From positions 1 to 31,620 of the forward strand of contig JBLHLW010000049.1 of NCBI GenBank assembly GCA_047621345.1: a stretch of DNA of 31,620 bases, in the 5' to 3' direction. Both the position numbers and the translations under genes were made by a program. Below the pieces are notes generated by a model that was given only the letters and a program-made list of their open reading frames with translations, had not been told where the DNA came from and did no database searches. The DNA comes from Actimicrobium sp047621345. Lineage in GTDB: Bacteria; Pseudomonadota; Gammaproteobacteria; Burkholderiales; Burkholderiaceae_D. Shown here piece by piece: positions 1-7,513 of this stretch (position 1 is the stretch's first letter; every line of letters starts with the position of its first letter).

Positions 1-1
1 C

Positions 2-958
2 CTTCTTCCGGTGCTGGAACAAGTCGCCAAGGCCGGTCGTCCACTGCTGATCATCGCAGAAGACATCGAAGGCGAAGCGTTGGCAACCCTGGTTGTCAAC
101 AACATCCGCGGCATCCTGAAGACCTGTGCTGTCAAGGCACCAGGCTTTGGCGATCGTCGTAAAGCCATGCTCGAAGACATCGCCATCCTGACCGGTGGTC
201 AAGTCATCGCTGAAGAAGTTGGCCTGACACTGGAAAAGATCACGCTGGAAGATCTGGGCCAAGCCAAGCGCATCGAAATCGGCAAGGAAAACACCACCAT
301 CATCGACGGTGCTGGCCAGGCTGTAGCGATCGAAGCACGCGTCAAGCAAGTACGTGTCCAGATCGAAGAAGCGACCTCGGACTACGACCGTGAAAAACTG
401 CAAGAGCGCGTTGCCAAACTGGCCGGCGGGGTTGCAGTGATCAAGGTTGGCGCTGCCACCGAAGTCGAAATGAAAGAAAAGAAAGCCCGCGTCGAAGATG
501 CACTGCACGCTACCCGCGCTGCCGTGGAAGAAGGCATTGTTCCTGGCGGTGGCGTTGCCCTGCTGCGTGCACGTGCCAACATCAACGTCAAAGGTGACAA
601 TCCTGACCAGGAAGCTGGTATCAAGATTGTCCTGCGCGCCATGGAAGAGCCACTGCGCATGATCGTGCAAAACGCTGGTGAAGAAGCCTCCGTTGTGGTT
701 GCACGCGTTCTCGAAGGTACGGGTAACTACGGTTACAACGCGGCCAACGGCACCTACGGCGACATGGTCGAAATGGGTGTGCTGGATCCAGCCAAGGTCA
801 CACGTTCGGCCCTGCAGAATGCAGCCTCGATCGCCTCCCTGATGCTGACAACGGACTGCATGGTCTGCGAACTGGCGGAAGACAAGCCAGCCGGCGGCGG
901 CATGGGCGGCGGCATGGGTGGTATGGGCGGCATGGGTGGTATGGACGGCATGATGTAA
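2..958 (+). CDS. groEL: Chaperonin GroEL (Hsp60), C-terminal part, 5' end outside window
   Basis: ATP-dependent cytosolic folding chaperonin that works as a tetradecamer with GroES. The window holds the last 318 residues, starting in the apical domain (PLLIIAEDIEGEALATLVV), then the return through the intermediate domain (block VEDALHATRAAVEEG, whose Asp matches the ATP-hydrolysis Asp398 of E. coli), and the equatorial domain ending near TDCMVCELAED. The tail is the typical flexible Gly-Gly-Met repeat, here about seven GGM-like units ending DGMM. The reading frame is open from base 2, so this is a true partial gene and the GTG or ATG codons near base 11 are not starts. Its length fits a complete C-terminus. 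groES would be expected just upstream. A strong terminator follows. Recognition is certain; the number of groEL copies in the genome cannot be judged here. Confidence 0.98.
   Translation, partial: LLPVLEQVAKAGRPLLIIAEDIEGEALATLVVNNIRGILKTCAVKAPGFGDRRKAMLEDIAILTGGQVIAEEVGLTLEKITLEDLGQAKRIEIGKENTTIIDGAGQAVAIEARVKQVRVQIEEATSDYDREKLQERVAKLAGGVAVIKVGAATEVEMKEKKARVEDALHATRAAVEEGIVPGGGVALLRARANINVKGDNPDQEAGIKIVLRAMEEPLRMIVQNAGEEASVVVARVLEGTGNYGYNAANGTYGDMVEMGVLDPAKVTRSALQNAASIASLMLTTDCMVCELAEDKPAGGGMGGGMGGMGGMGGMDGMM
892..955 (+). repeat. GGM-coding tandem repeat at groEL 3' end
   Basis: Short in-frame repeats of a ggcatgggc/ggtatgggc type encode the Gly-Gly-Met tail that projects into the GroEL cavity. 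This is a family feature and not a mobile repeat. The unit number commonly varies between species. Confidence 0.85.
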
Positions 959-967
959 TGCCGACTG

Positions 968-996
968 CATCGCTTCGGAAAGCTACCGAAGCGATG
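968..996. other. Perfect hairpin just after groEL stop
   Basis: Arms at 968-978 and 986-996 pair perfectly over 11 bp around a 7-base loop. It starts ten bases after the groEL stop and is not followed by a T run, so it looks like a 3' mRNA-stabilising stem or a first terminator stem ahead of the main one. Function is inferred. Confidence 0.6.
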
Positions 997-1009
997 TTGT
1001 AATGCAATT

Positions 1010-1047
1010 AAAAAGCCTGCACGGCGCTCAGCCATGCAGGCTTTTTT
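1010..1047 (+). terminator. Rho-independent terminator of groEL
   Basis: Arms at 1010-1021 and 1035-1046 pair over about 12 bp (core aagcctgca with tgcaggctt) around a 13-base loop, and the 3' arm runs into six T residues. This is a textbook intrinsic terminator ending the groESL transcript and separating it from the next gene. Confidence 0.9.
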
Positions 1048-1296
1048 GCGTTTCAACGAGCAATAAATTTAATCTCCATCAAACAATCATCAAGCGACAT
1101 TCGAAAAAAACCTATTTTTCCGTTGATAACGGAACCCGTGTTCATCCTCTGGCCACATAACGCCGCCCACCCGAGCAAGTCCATTTTTGCCGGTTCGGCA
1201 CGCGACACCGTTGCGGTGCCCGCGTTATCACCAAACGCACTTCTGCACTCAACACGCAAAAGCGCTCCTATCAGGATGCTTCACAAGGAGAACACG
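1048..1296. other. Intergenic region upstream of the unrecognised 705-aa gene
   Basis: About 250 bases between the groEL terminator and the next start. The frame of the downstream gene stays open back to 1123, but that stretch has no ribosome binding site of its own and reads as low-complexity non-protein-like sequence. I see no convincing sigma-70 promoter and no exact plant-inducible-promoter box (TTCG-N16-TTCG). Confidence 0.5.
1285..1290 (+). promoter_or_regulatory. Ribosome binding site deciding the start at 1297
   Basis: A perfect AAGGAG lies six bases before the ATG at 1297. This fixes the start there, although the frame is open for 58 codons further upstream. Confidence 0.85.
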
Positions 1297-3414
1297 ATGT
1301 TTCCAACCATCTCTAAACTTACCCCAACGGCCTTGTGCCAGCCACCGACTCAGCACAGTCTCGGCGACAAAATCAATCGTCTCGTTACCAGCGGTTATGC
1401 ACGCGCACTTCAACAGTTTGCAACGCCTTTCGGCGCACCTGCGCGCTCGTCCTTGCCGCAAAAAATAGTCCAACGCGGACTGGTATCGCAAGCGATTCTG
1501 GAATCGATCAAGTCCATGCCAGCGACCAGGGCCGCGTCCAAGAATTTCGGTTTCAATCGGGAGCACATGGCGCTAGCAGATACCTGCAACCTGCAACGCT
1601 CAGTCATTGCCAAATTAGCCCCGGAAGCAACAACGCAACCTGTTCTGGCGGTGCATCACAACCCCGCTGTGAAGGATGTCGAAACGCTGGTTGCCAGACA
1701 CGGCCCAGTGAGCTTGAGCCTTCTCGGCATGCTCCCTGCACACGAGGGTGGCAGCAACGTCCCGCGCAGACATACGGTGCTGGTGTTGCACACCTTTCGG
1801 GATGAGCACGGTTGCCGCTTTGCCTTGGTGGTCGACGGCAACCCCCATGCACGTAACGCGTTTAAAGATGCTGCCGAAGAAACGGCACAGCGCATCGGCA
1901 AGCAATTGCACGAGCTCGGTCAACCCGAGATGTCGGCCATTGAACGAAAACTGGCACTACGCGGTGAACGCATGGGAAGAGAGGAAGCGATTCATGATCT
2001 GATCAATCTCGACCGTGCGTTTGAAGCCCATGAAGCGATCACAACGAGTTATCGAAATTTCCTCGGGACACTGCGCAAGGATCTGGAAAAAGAAGGACTG
2101 CTCGACAATGACTTCAACATGGATCACCTCTCGACGGCGCAAGCGACTTACGCGCGCAATGCCCGGATTGACGGTGCGCTTCCCGACGAGATTGCAAGCG
2201 CCCTGCGGGAGCAGGTTAAAAAACATCCCGACTATGTCAAGCCATTCATACCGCTGCAATCGCAGGTAGCGCCGTCCGACCTGTTCGAACAAATTCCTGC
2301 AGTGCGGGATGTCTTCAACGCACCTTCCGTAGCAGGCCCTTGGTCACCACCCGCCTCGACAGAAGAGCTGAAAAATGTACTCCGACAAGAACCGACCTTT
2401 GCGGCAGCAGTCGATGCACCCGAAAATCAGGCACGTTTCGACCTGCTGCACGAAGCCATTACCAACACTGTGTTGCCGCCGAATCACCGCGGCGTATCGC
2501 TGCAATTACAGTTTCCGGTGACGTATGGCCATGTCGCACATATCGCGCCACTCAATTTGTGGCGCGAAGCAGGACCGGATGGGACATCAGGCAAGCTGCA
2601 GATGGGCATCCTGCATCAGGAGGCCACCCCGATCAGCGGCAAAGTATGGGAAGGTGAAGTCCATCCCGTATTTGATACCTCGGCTGTCTACCCTAGCGGT
2701 GTGGCGCCCATTGCGGAGTCCATCAAGTTCACTGGCCTGCCCAACGTCACCACCGTCCTCCCCTGCAAGTATCCGGACAAGATCGTGCCGCTGACCCACG
2801 CCATGACAGGCCCCGACAAGGCCTATCCATATGGAGGCACACCGCGCTGGCACGGTGACAAAGGCCGCTTCCCGCCAGAGCGTCCTTTCAATTCCTGCTC
2901 CAACACCTCGTATGAAGTGCACATGATTTGCAACGGCAAATATCCGACCTATCAATCGACCCTGCCGGAACTATGGCGCGGCAAAATTGGTGAGCTCTAC
3001 AACGTCGACCAGAGCAAAATTCAGACATGCGCTGTGGGCAACACACAGTACAAAGTCGAGGACATGCTGCATTTGCCATTCGACATCGTCGGCGCGATGT
3101 GGCCGAAAGTGACCATTCACTCTGCCACGTTGCCAAGCGCAGTGCCCTGTACTTTCGCTCCTGAGCATCCGGCACCGACACCGCTTGAGGTCGGCGAGAA
3201 TTTGCGTTTACCGGACGCCGTTTTTCCGAAACATTTTCATGCCGCTCGCTTCATCAATCCCGTCAAGGATATGCGACTGGCCGATGGGACACCGATCAAA
3301 AACGGCATCACGTATTTTGCTGAGGCACTGCGGCAGGGAATTCATTATTCCAACGATAAGCCAGGCAAGAAACTCGATTTCTGGCTATCGGGCGTAGAGA
3401 GTTCTGCAGCGTAA
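1297..3414 (+). CDS. Unrecognised 705-residue protein, possible cysteine-protease-like effector
   Basis: I do not recognise this family. Seen: no signal peptide and no membrane segment. The first ~60 residues are rich in Ser, Thr, Pro and Gln with few acidic residues, which is a composition common in type III secretion signals. Residues ~90-190 contain Cys97 at a helix-like start (ADTCNLQRSV), His159 before a hydrophobic strand (RRHTVLVLHTF) and Asp180 at a strand end (FALVVDGNP). The order Cys, His, then Asp about 20 residues later resembles papain-fold peptidases such as C39 or C58. Residues ~200-330 look helical and charged. Residues ~345-705 look beta-rich, with several Cys and many aromatic residues (for example HRGVSLQLQFPVTYGHVAHI). 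The gene stands alone between groEL and an unrelated dehydrogenase. The triad reading and the effector idea are inference. It could instead be a cytosolic enzyme of unknown type. The gene itself is well supported by its length and AAGGAG site. Confidence 0.85.
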   Translation: MFPTISKLTPTALCQPPTQHSLGDKINRLVTSGYARALQQFATPFGAPARSSLPQKIVQRGLVSQAILESIKSMPATRAASKNFGFNREHMALADTCNLQRSVIAKLAPEATTQPVLAVHHNPAVKDVETLVARHGPVSLSLLGMLPAHEGGSNVPRRHTVLVLHTFRDEHGCRFALVVDGNPHARNAFKDAAEETAQRIGKQLHELGQPEMSAIERKLALRGERMGREEAIHDLINLDRAFEAHEAITTSYRNFLGTLRKDLEKEGLLDNDFNMDHLSTAQATYARNARIDGALPDEIASALREQVKKHPDYVKPFIPLQSQVAPSDLFEQIPAVRDVFNAPSVAGPWSPPASTEELKNVLRQEPTFAAAVDAPENQARFDLLHEAITNTVLPPNHRGVSLQLQFPVTYGHVAHIAPLNLWREAGPDGTSGKLQMGILHQEATPISGKVWEGEVHPVFDTSAVYPSGVAPIAESIKFTGLPNVTTVLPCKYPDKIVPLTHAMTGPDKAYPYGGTPRWHGDKGRFPPERPFNSCSNTSYEVHMICNGKYPTYQSTLPELWRGKIGELYNVDQSKIQTCAVGNTQYKVEDMLHLPFDIVGAMWPKVTIHSATLPSAVPCTFAPEHPAPTPLEVGENLRLPDAVFPKHFHAARFINPVKDMRLADGTPIKNGITYFAEALRQGIHYSNDKPGKKLDFWLSGVESSAA

Positions 3415-3481
3415 CCCTCCTCACGAACCGATTGACCGGTGACAAGAGGTCAGTGGTGTAAAGTCTCAAACTGGTCATCTC

Positions 3482-3515
3482 CGGTACATGCCACGATAAT
3501 GCGCGGCATGTACCG
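3482..3515. promoter_or_regulatory. Perfect inverted repeat upstream of the hydroxyacyl-CoA dehydrogenase
   Basis: Arms at 3482-3492 (cggtacatgcc) and 3505-3515 (ggcatgtaccg) match perfectly over 11 bp with a 12-base spacer. The repeat sits 27 bases before the ATG at 3543 and has no T run. It is therefore more likely an operator or a 5' leader stem than a terminator of the preceding gene. The binding factor is unknown. Confidence 0.5.
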
Positions 3516-3542
3516 CTCTCAACCCGGCTGAAAAGGACAAGT

Positions 3543-4466
3543 ATGAAAATTGGTTCCATTGGTGTAATCGGTGGTGGCTTGATGGGTGTGGGTATCGCTA
3601 CGCGCTTTGCTCTCGCCGGTTTTGACACCATCTTGATTGAAGCAGACGCCCACCGCGTGGCGCATATTCCCGCCACCGTCAATGACATCCTCACTGAGTT
3701 GATCGAGGCCGAGGTGTGCGCGCCGGCACAGCGCCAGCAGGTCCAGCAATCGTTGTCCGTTACCAGTGATCTGACCGCGCTGGCGAACACTGTCATCGTG
3801 ATCGAAGCGATCCCGGAAGTGCTGACGATCAAGCAGGACCTGTACGCACAGCTCGAATTACTGCTCCCCGCAGAAGCCCTCATCATGAGTAATACCAGTG
3901 GGTTTTTACCCGACCTGCTGTGTGAAAAAATGCAGCATCCGCAACGATTTTTGATCGCGCATTTTTGGAATCCCCCGCACCTTATTCCGCTGGTGGAAGT
4001 CGTTCCAGCCAGCGCGACCACCCCTGACGTAATTGAAAAAACCATGGCGGTGCTGCGTCAGATCAAGGCCGAGCCCGTCTTGCTCGCCAAGGCGATCCCC
4101 GGCTTCATCGGCAATCGCTTGCAGTTTGCGCTGTTACGCGAAGCGCTAAATATCGTTCGCAGCGGCGCAGCCGACGCGGCGACAGTCGACGCCGTCATGA
4201 CCGCATCATTAGGACGACGCTACAGCATCATGGGGCCACTGGAATCCGCCGACCTGGGCGGCTTGAACACCTTGCACCAGATCGGCACGCATCTGATGCC
4301 CGATCTGGCCAGTGACCAGCAGCCCCTTGAACTGCTGCGCAAGCAGGTCGATCAAGGTAATCTCGGCATCTCCAGCGGCCGGGGATTTTATGCCTGGGAT
4401 GAAGAACGCATTGCGTCGGTCAGTGCCCGACGCCGCGCACTGCTACGCCGCAATCGAACGGCCTGA
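3543..4466 (+). CDS. 3-hydroxyacyl-CoA dehydrogenase family protein (NAD-dependent)
   Basis: Predicted cytosolic NAD-dependent oxidation of a 3-hydroxyacyl group, as in beta-oxidation or related short-chain acid catabolism. The 307 residues contain an N-terminal Rossmann motif (GVIGGGLMGVG, residues 7-17), an acidic residue after the second strand (IEAD), the SNTSG loop (116-120), the HFWNPPHLIPLVEVV block with His140 and Glu152 placed as the catalytic His-Glu pair of the family, and GFIGNRLQ with Asn191. A short C-terminal 3HCDH domain follows. There is no enoyl-CoA hydratase domain, so it is the stand-alone type. An AAAAGGA site lies six bases before the ATG. It faces ylqF with only 19 bases between stops. 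The exact substrate is open, and related proteins include carnitine and gulonate dehydrogenases. Confidence 0.9.
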   Translation: MKIGSIGVIGGGLMGVGIATRFALAGFDTILIEADAHRVAHIPATVNDILTELIEAEVCAPAQRQQVQQSLSVTSDLTALANTVIVIEAIPEVLTIKQDLYAQLELLLPAEALIMSNTSGFLPDLLCEKMQHPQRFLIAHFWNPPHLIPLVEVVPASATTPDVIEKTMAVLRQIKAEPVLLAKAIPGFIGNRLQFALLREALNIVRSGAADAATVDAVMTASLGRRYSIMGPLESADLGGLNTLHQIGTHLMPDLASDQQPLELLRKQVDQGNLGISSGRGFYAWDEERIASVSARRRALLRRNRTA

Positions 4467-4485
4467 CACCAACTCATCAGGCGGC

Positions 4486-5418
4486 TCAATTGCGATAATT
4501 ATCCGACGGCGCCTCGACCAGTGCGGCTTTCGCAGCGGCCTTGGCATCGAGCATTGCCTGATGCTCGGCCAACAAGACTTCACGCGTCTGCGGCGTCTCC
4601 AGCGAAATCCGTCCCAAAGCGCCACTACGATAATCCTGCAGCAACGTGTGCGCGGCTTTTTCCAGATCGACGCCCTTGCCTTTCAAGCGAAACCCGCGTC
4701 GCAGCGCGACGGCCTCGACGATGCCAACACCGTCCATTGAGGCCGGATCAACGCCGTAGCGGGCCGCCAGTTGTTGCGGATAGTGCAGGAGCAACGCATC
4801 TGCCAGAAACGTCGCGACCTCTTCTTCGATCAGTGCGTTGCTGCCGACCGCGTGGCTAGCTGCCAGCATCAATCCATCGCTGGGCAAGGCAATTTTTGGC
4901 CACAGCATGCCCGGCGTATCCGTCAGTACGATGTTATTGCCGAGATACAGACGCTGCTGGATCTTGGTGACAGCGGGCTCATCGCCCACCTTGGCTACCC
5001 GTTTTTTCAAGAGCGCATTCATCAGCGTGGATTTGCCGACGTTCGGAATGCCCATGATCATGATGCGTAGTGGCTTGAGCGGCGTACCCCGATGGGGCGC
5101 AATCTTCATGCACAAGGCCGGAATTTTGGCGACATCAGCGGGTAGCTTGCAGCTCAATGCGACCGCATGGACGTCAGGCTGACGGTTGTAATAGGCGATC
5201 CACGCGGCCGTCGCAGCCGGATCAGCGATATCGCTTTTGTTGAGAATTTTCAGGCAGGGTCGCTGGCGGTCAGCGCGCAGCGCTTCGATCATCGGATTGC
5301 AGCTGGCCTGTGGCAAACGGGCGTCCAGCACCTCGATCACCATGTCGACCTTCTCCATGGCTTCGGCCGCCTTCTTGCGGGCGGCATTCATATGACCTGG
5401 GTACCATTGTATGGACAT
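4486..5418 (-). CDS. ylqF: Ribosome biogenesis GTPase YlqF/RbgA
   Basis: Circularly permuted GTPase that helps late assembly of the 50S subunit in the cytosol. In the 310 residues the G motifs occur in permuted order: G4 NKSD at 60-63, a G5-like SCK at 89-91, G1 GIPNVGKST at 123-131, G2 Thr near 151, and G3 DTPG at 167-170. The start MSIQWYPGHM is the standard N-terminus of this family, including the WFPGHM-type signature. The C-terminal domain (about 200-300) is helical and matches the RNA-binding part of the family. A weak AGGA lies about ten bases upstream. It is transcribed in the same direction as the deacetylase-like gene 74 bases upstream, and a TAGAAT in between may give it its own promoter. 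Assignment is secure. Confidence 0.95.
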   Translation of the reverse strand: MSIQWYPGHMNAARKKAAEAMEKVDMVIEVLDARLPQASCNPMIEALRADRQRPCLKILNKSDIADPAATAAWIAYYNRQPDVHAVALSCKLPADVAKIPALCMKIAPHRGTPLKPLRIMIMGIPNVGKSTLMNALLKKRVAKVGDEPAVTKIQQRLYLGNNIVLTDTPGMLWPKIALPSDGLMLAASHAVGSNALIEEEVATFLADALLLHYPQQLAARYGVDPASMDGVGIVEAVALRRGFRLKGKGVDLEKAAHTLLQDYRSGALGRISLETPQTREVLLAEHQAMLDAKAAAKAALVEAPSDNYRN

Positions 5419-5449
5419 TGACGATTCGATCCTGAGAAAAGAGGTCGCT

Positions 5450-5455
5450 ATTCTA
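5450..5455 (-). promoter_or_regulatory. Candidate -10 box for ylqF
   Basis: TAGAAT on the minus strand lies about 32 bases before the ylqF start in the short gap after the deacetylase-like gene. I could not identify a good -35 at the right spacing, so this is weak. Confidence 0.25.
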
Positions 5456-5492
5456 CCCGCTGCCTGCTACCTACCGGACCGTTCGATCAGGC

Positions 5493-6443
5493 TTAATCGA
5501 TTTCAGCTAACACCTTCAGATGGGCAACCACGCTGCGTCCGAGCGCCGACAGGTTGTAGCCGCCTTCAAGGCAACTGACGATGCGGCCCTGCGCATACTG
5601 CTGCGCGATCAGCATCACCTGTTTTGTGATCCAGGCATAGTCCTCTTCGAGCAGACCCATCTGGCCAAGATCATCTTCACGGTGGGCATCGAAACCCGCC
5701 GAGATGAAGATCATTTGCGGTTGGTGCGCATGCAGCGCAGGCAACCATTTGTCGGTGACCACCTGACGCACAACATCGCCACCACTGAAGGCCGGCACGC
5801 CGACATTGACCATATTGTGCAATCCCGGCTTGCTGCCCGGATCCTCGACGAACGGATACAACGCCTCCTGAAAAAAACTTGTCATCAGCACGCGCGGATC
5901 GTCGCGAAAGGTATCGTGCGTCCCGTTACCGTGATGAACGTCGAAGTCGATGATCGCGATTCGCTGCAAGCCGTGGAATTCAATCGCCCGGCGCGCGGCA
6001 ATCGCGACATTATTGAACAGGCAGAAGCCCATAGGCGCACTAGGCGTAGCGTGATGGCCGGGCGGACGAATCGAACAGAATGCGTTGTCGAGTTCACCGG
6101 CCATCACCGCATCGGTTGCAGCCACTGCCGCACCCGCCGCACGCAATGCGGCTGTCATGCTGTGGGCATTGAGGGAGGTGTCGGGATCGATTGGATAATA
6201 AGGGTCGACATCAGGATCATCGGCGGGAGTGTGGTCCGCGACCAACGCAATTGCCTCGGCCGTGTGCACGCTGGCCAGCATCTCCAGGGTCGCCAGTGGC
6301 GCTTCGTGATGCTGCAACAAATTGCTGATGCGGCTGGCAATCAGTTGGTCATCGATGGCTTGAAGGCGCGCGGGCGCTTCAGGATGCCACGACCCCATAT
6401 CGTGGCGCTTGCAATCAGAATGGGTAAAAAAGCCTGTGCTCAT
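5493..6443 (-). CDS. Histone deacetylase superfamily amidohydrolase (acetoin utilization/acetylpolyamine type)
   Basis: Zinc-dependent deacetylase of the arginase-deacetylase fold, cytosolic. Bacterial members remove acetyl groups from polyamines or other small amides or from proteins. The 316 residues carry the catalytic His pair in RPPGHHA (His130-His131), zinc ligands Asp168 and His170 in DFDVHHGNG, Asp252 in SAGFDAHREDD, and the active-site Tyr in EGGYN (296). All key residues are present, so the enzyme should be active. The frame is open 39 codons further upstream, but MSTGFFTHSDC matches the usual family start and has AAGG upstream, so I place the start at 6443. It is divergent from the moxR-like gene, about 140 bases between starts. 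The substrate cannot be told from sequence. Confidence 0.92.
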   Translation of the reverse strand: MSTGFFTHSDCKRHDMGSWHPEAPARLQAIDDQLIASRISNLLQHHEAPLATLEMLASVHTAEAIALVADHTPADDPDVDPYYPIDPDTSLNAHSMTAALRAAGAAVAATDAVMAGELDNAFCSIRPPGHHATPSAPMGFCLFNNVAIAARRAIEFHGLQRIAIIDFDVHHGNGTHDTFRDDPRVLMTSFFQEALYPFVEDPGSKPGLHNMVNVGVPAFSGGDVVRQVVTDKWLPALHAHQPQMIFISAGFDAHREDDLGQMGLLEEDYAWITKQVMLIAQQYAQGRIVSCLEGGYNLSALGRSVVAHLKVLAEID

Positions 6444-6582
6444 GGTGCCTTGACGGTTATTGGCATTGCGCCTACAGAAATATCCTTCAGGCAATGCCCA
6501 GCGTTCTCGCATAGAATCGAGCAAGTGTAACCAAGATTGCAGCGCAAAAGTAACTCCCACCGACTATTCTCTGACCCTATTC

Positions 6583-7503
6583 ATGTACTCACCCGTTCAC
6601 GCTGCGGCAAAACAGATCAACCAGATCGTGGTTGGCAAGGAACTTCAGGTACGCCAAGCGCTGGTTTGCCTGCTGGCCGGCGGCCACCTGCTCATCGAGG
6701 ACGTCCCCGGGGTCGGCAAAACGACGCTGGCCCATGCGCTGGCGATTTCACTGGGCATGCAATTCAATCGTGTGCAATTTACCAGTGACCTGATGCCGGC
6801 CGATGTCGTGGGCGTATCCATCTTCGATCGCGAGACCAGTCGCTTCGTGTTCCATCCGGGACCGATCTTCACGCAAGTACTGCTGGGTGATGAGATCAAC
6901 CGCGCCACGCCTAAAACTCAGTCCGCGCTGCTCGAAGCAATGGAAGAGCGACAGGTTACTGCCGACGGCGTCACGCGCGCACTACCGCAACCTTTTTTTG
7001 TGATCGCAACACAAAATCCGGCCCACCAGATCGGCACCTTCCCGCTGCCGGAATCCCAGCTTGATCGTTTTTTGATGTGTCTGTCGCTCGGTTATCCGGA
7101 CGTTGCTGCCGAGCGGGCGCTGCTCATGGGCGAGGATAGGCGCAGTATGTTGCAAGCACTGGGCGCGGCCATGCAGCCTGCTGAATTGCTCGCTGCCAGG
7201 GTCGGGCTGGCAAGTATCCACACCTCGGACAAACTCATCGACTACGTGCATGCGCTAGTACTGGCATCGCGCCAGAATGGCATGTTCCACGAGGGCCTGA
7301 GTCCACGCGCCGCCATCGCACTGGTACAAGCCGCGCGGGCCTGGGCTGCACTCGAAGGACGCAATCATGTGATTCCCGAAGATGTGCAAGCGGTCCTTGC
7401 ACCAGTTGCCGCGCACCGCTTGCGACCCTTGAAATCGGCTGGCGGATCAGCGCTGGCAAGCCGCGACCTGATCGCCAGCATGATCAAGTCGGTCGGTCTC
7501 TGA
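6583..7503 (+). CDS. MoxR-family AAA+ ATPase
   Basis: AAA+ ATPase of the MoxR group, thought to act as a chaperone for partner proteins, often with VWA or DUF58 proteins. The 306 residues include Walker A (PGVGKTT, residues 42-48), Walker B (LLGDEINR, about 100-107), sensor 1 (ATQNP, 142-146) and the PLPESQLDRF block typical of MoxR. The ATG at 6583 gives the normal length (MYSPVHAAAKQINQIVVGKE). The 41-codon upstream extension overlaps the divergent gene and is not family-like. No clear Shine-Dalgarno site is seen. It is followed after ten bases by the DUF58 gene and then tgpA, the usual order of this operon in many Gram-negatives. Confidence 0.94.
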   Translation: MYSPVHAAAKQINQIVVGKELQVRQALVCLLAGGHLLIEDVPGVGKTTLAHALAISLGMQFNRVQFTSDLMPADVVGVSIFDRETSRFVFHPGPIFTQVLLGDEINRATPKTQSALLEAMEERQVTADGVTRALPQPFFVIATQNPAHQIGTFPLPESQLDRFLMCLSLGYPDVAAERALLMGEDRRSMLQALGAAMQPAELLAARVGLASIHTSDKLIDYVHALVLASRQNGMFHEGLSPRAAIALVQAARAWAALEGRNHVIPEDVQAVLAPVAAHRLRPLKSAGGSALASRDLIASMIKSVGL

Positions 7504-7513
7504 CGCTACCTCA

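Noticed and set aside
1100..1123. Possible plant-inducible-promoter box (TTCG-N16-TTCG) for a type III regulon
   Set aside because: Only the first TTCG is present; the second half is CCGT at exact spacing, so the match fails.
1123..1296. In-frame 58-codon extension of the unrecognised gene
   Set aside because: No ribosome site at 1123, whereas a perfect AAGGAG sits six bases before the ATG at 1297.
3308..4045. 245-codon minus-strand frame
   Set aside because: Antisense across the end of the unrecognised gene and the dehydrogenase; Ser/Arg/Cys-rich and not protein-like.
4462..4483. Small inverted repeat between the dehydrogenase and ylqF stops
   Set aside because: Only 6 bp with a 10-base loop and no T run; too weak for a bidirectional terminator.
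5520..6530. 336-codon open frame on the plus strand
   Set aside because: Antisense shadow of the deacetylase-like gene; no ribosome site and a composition rich in Arg, His and Gln typical of shadows.
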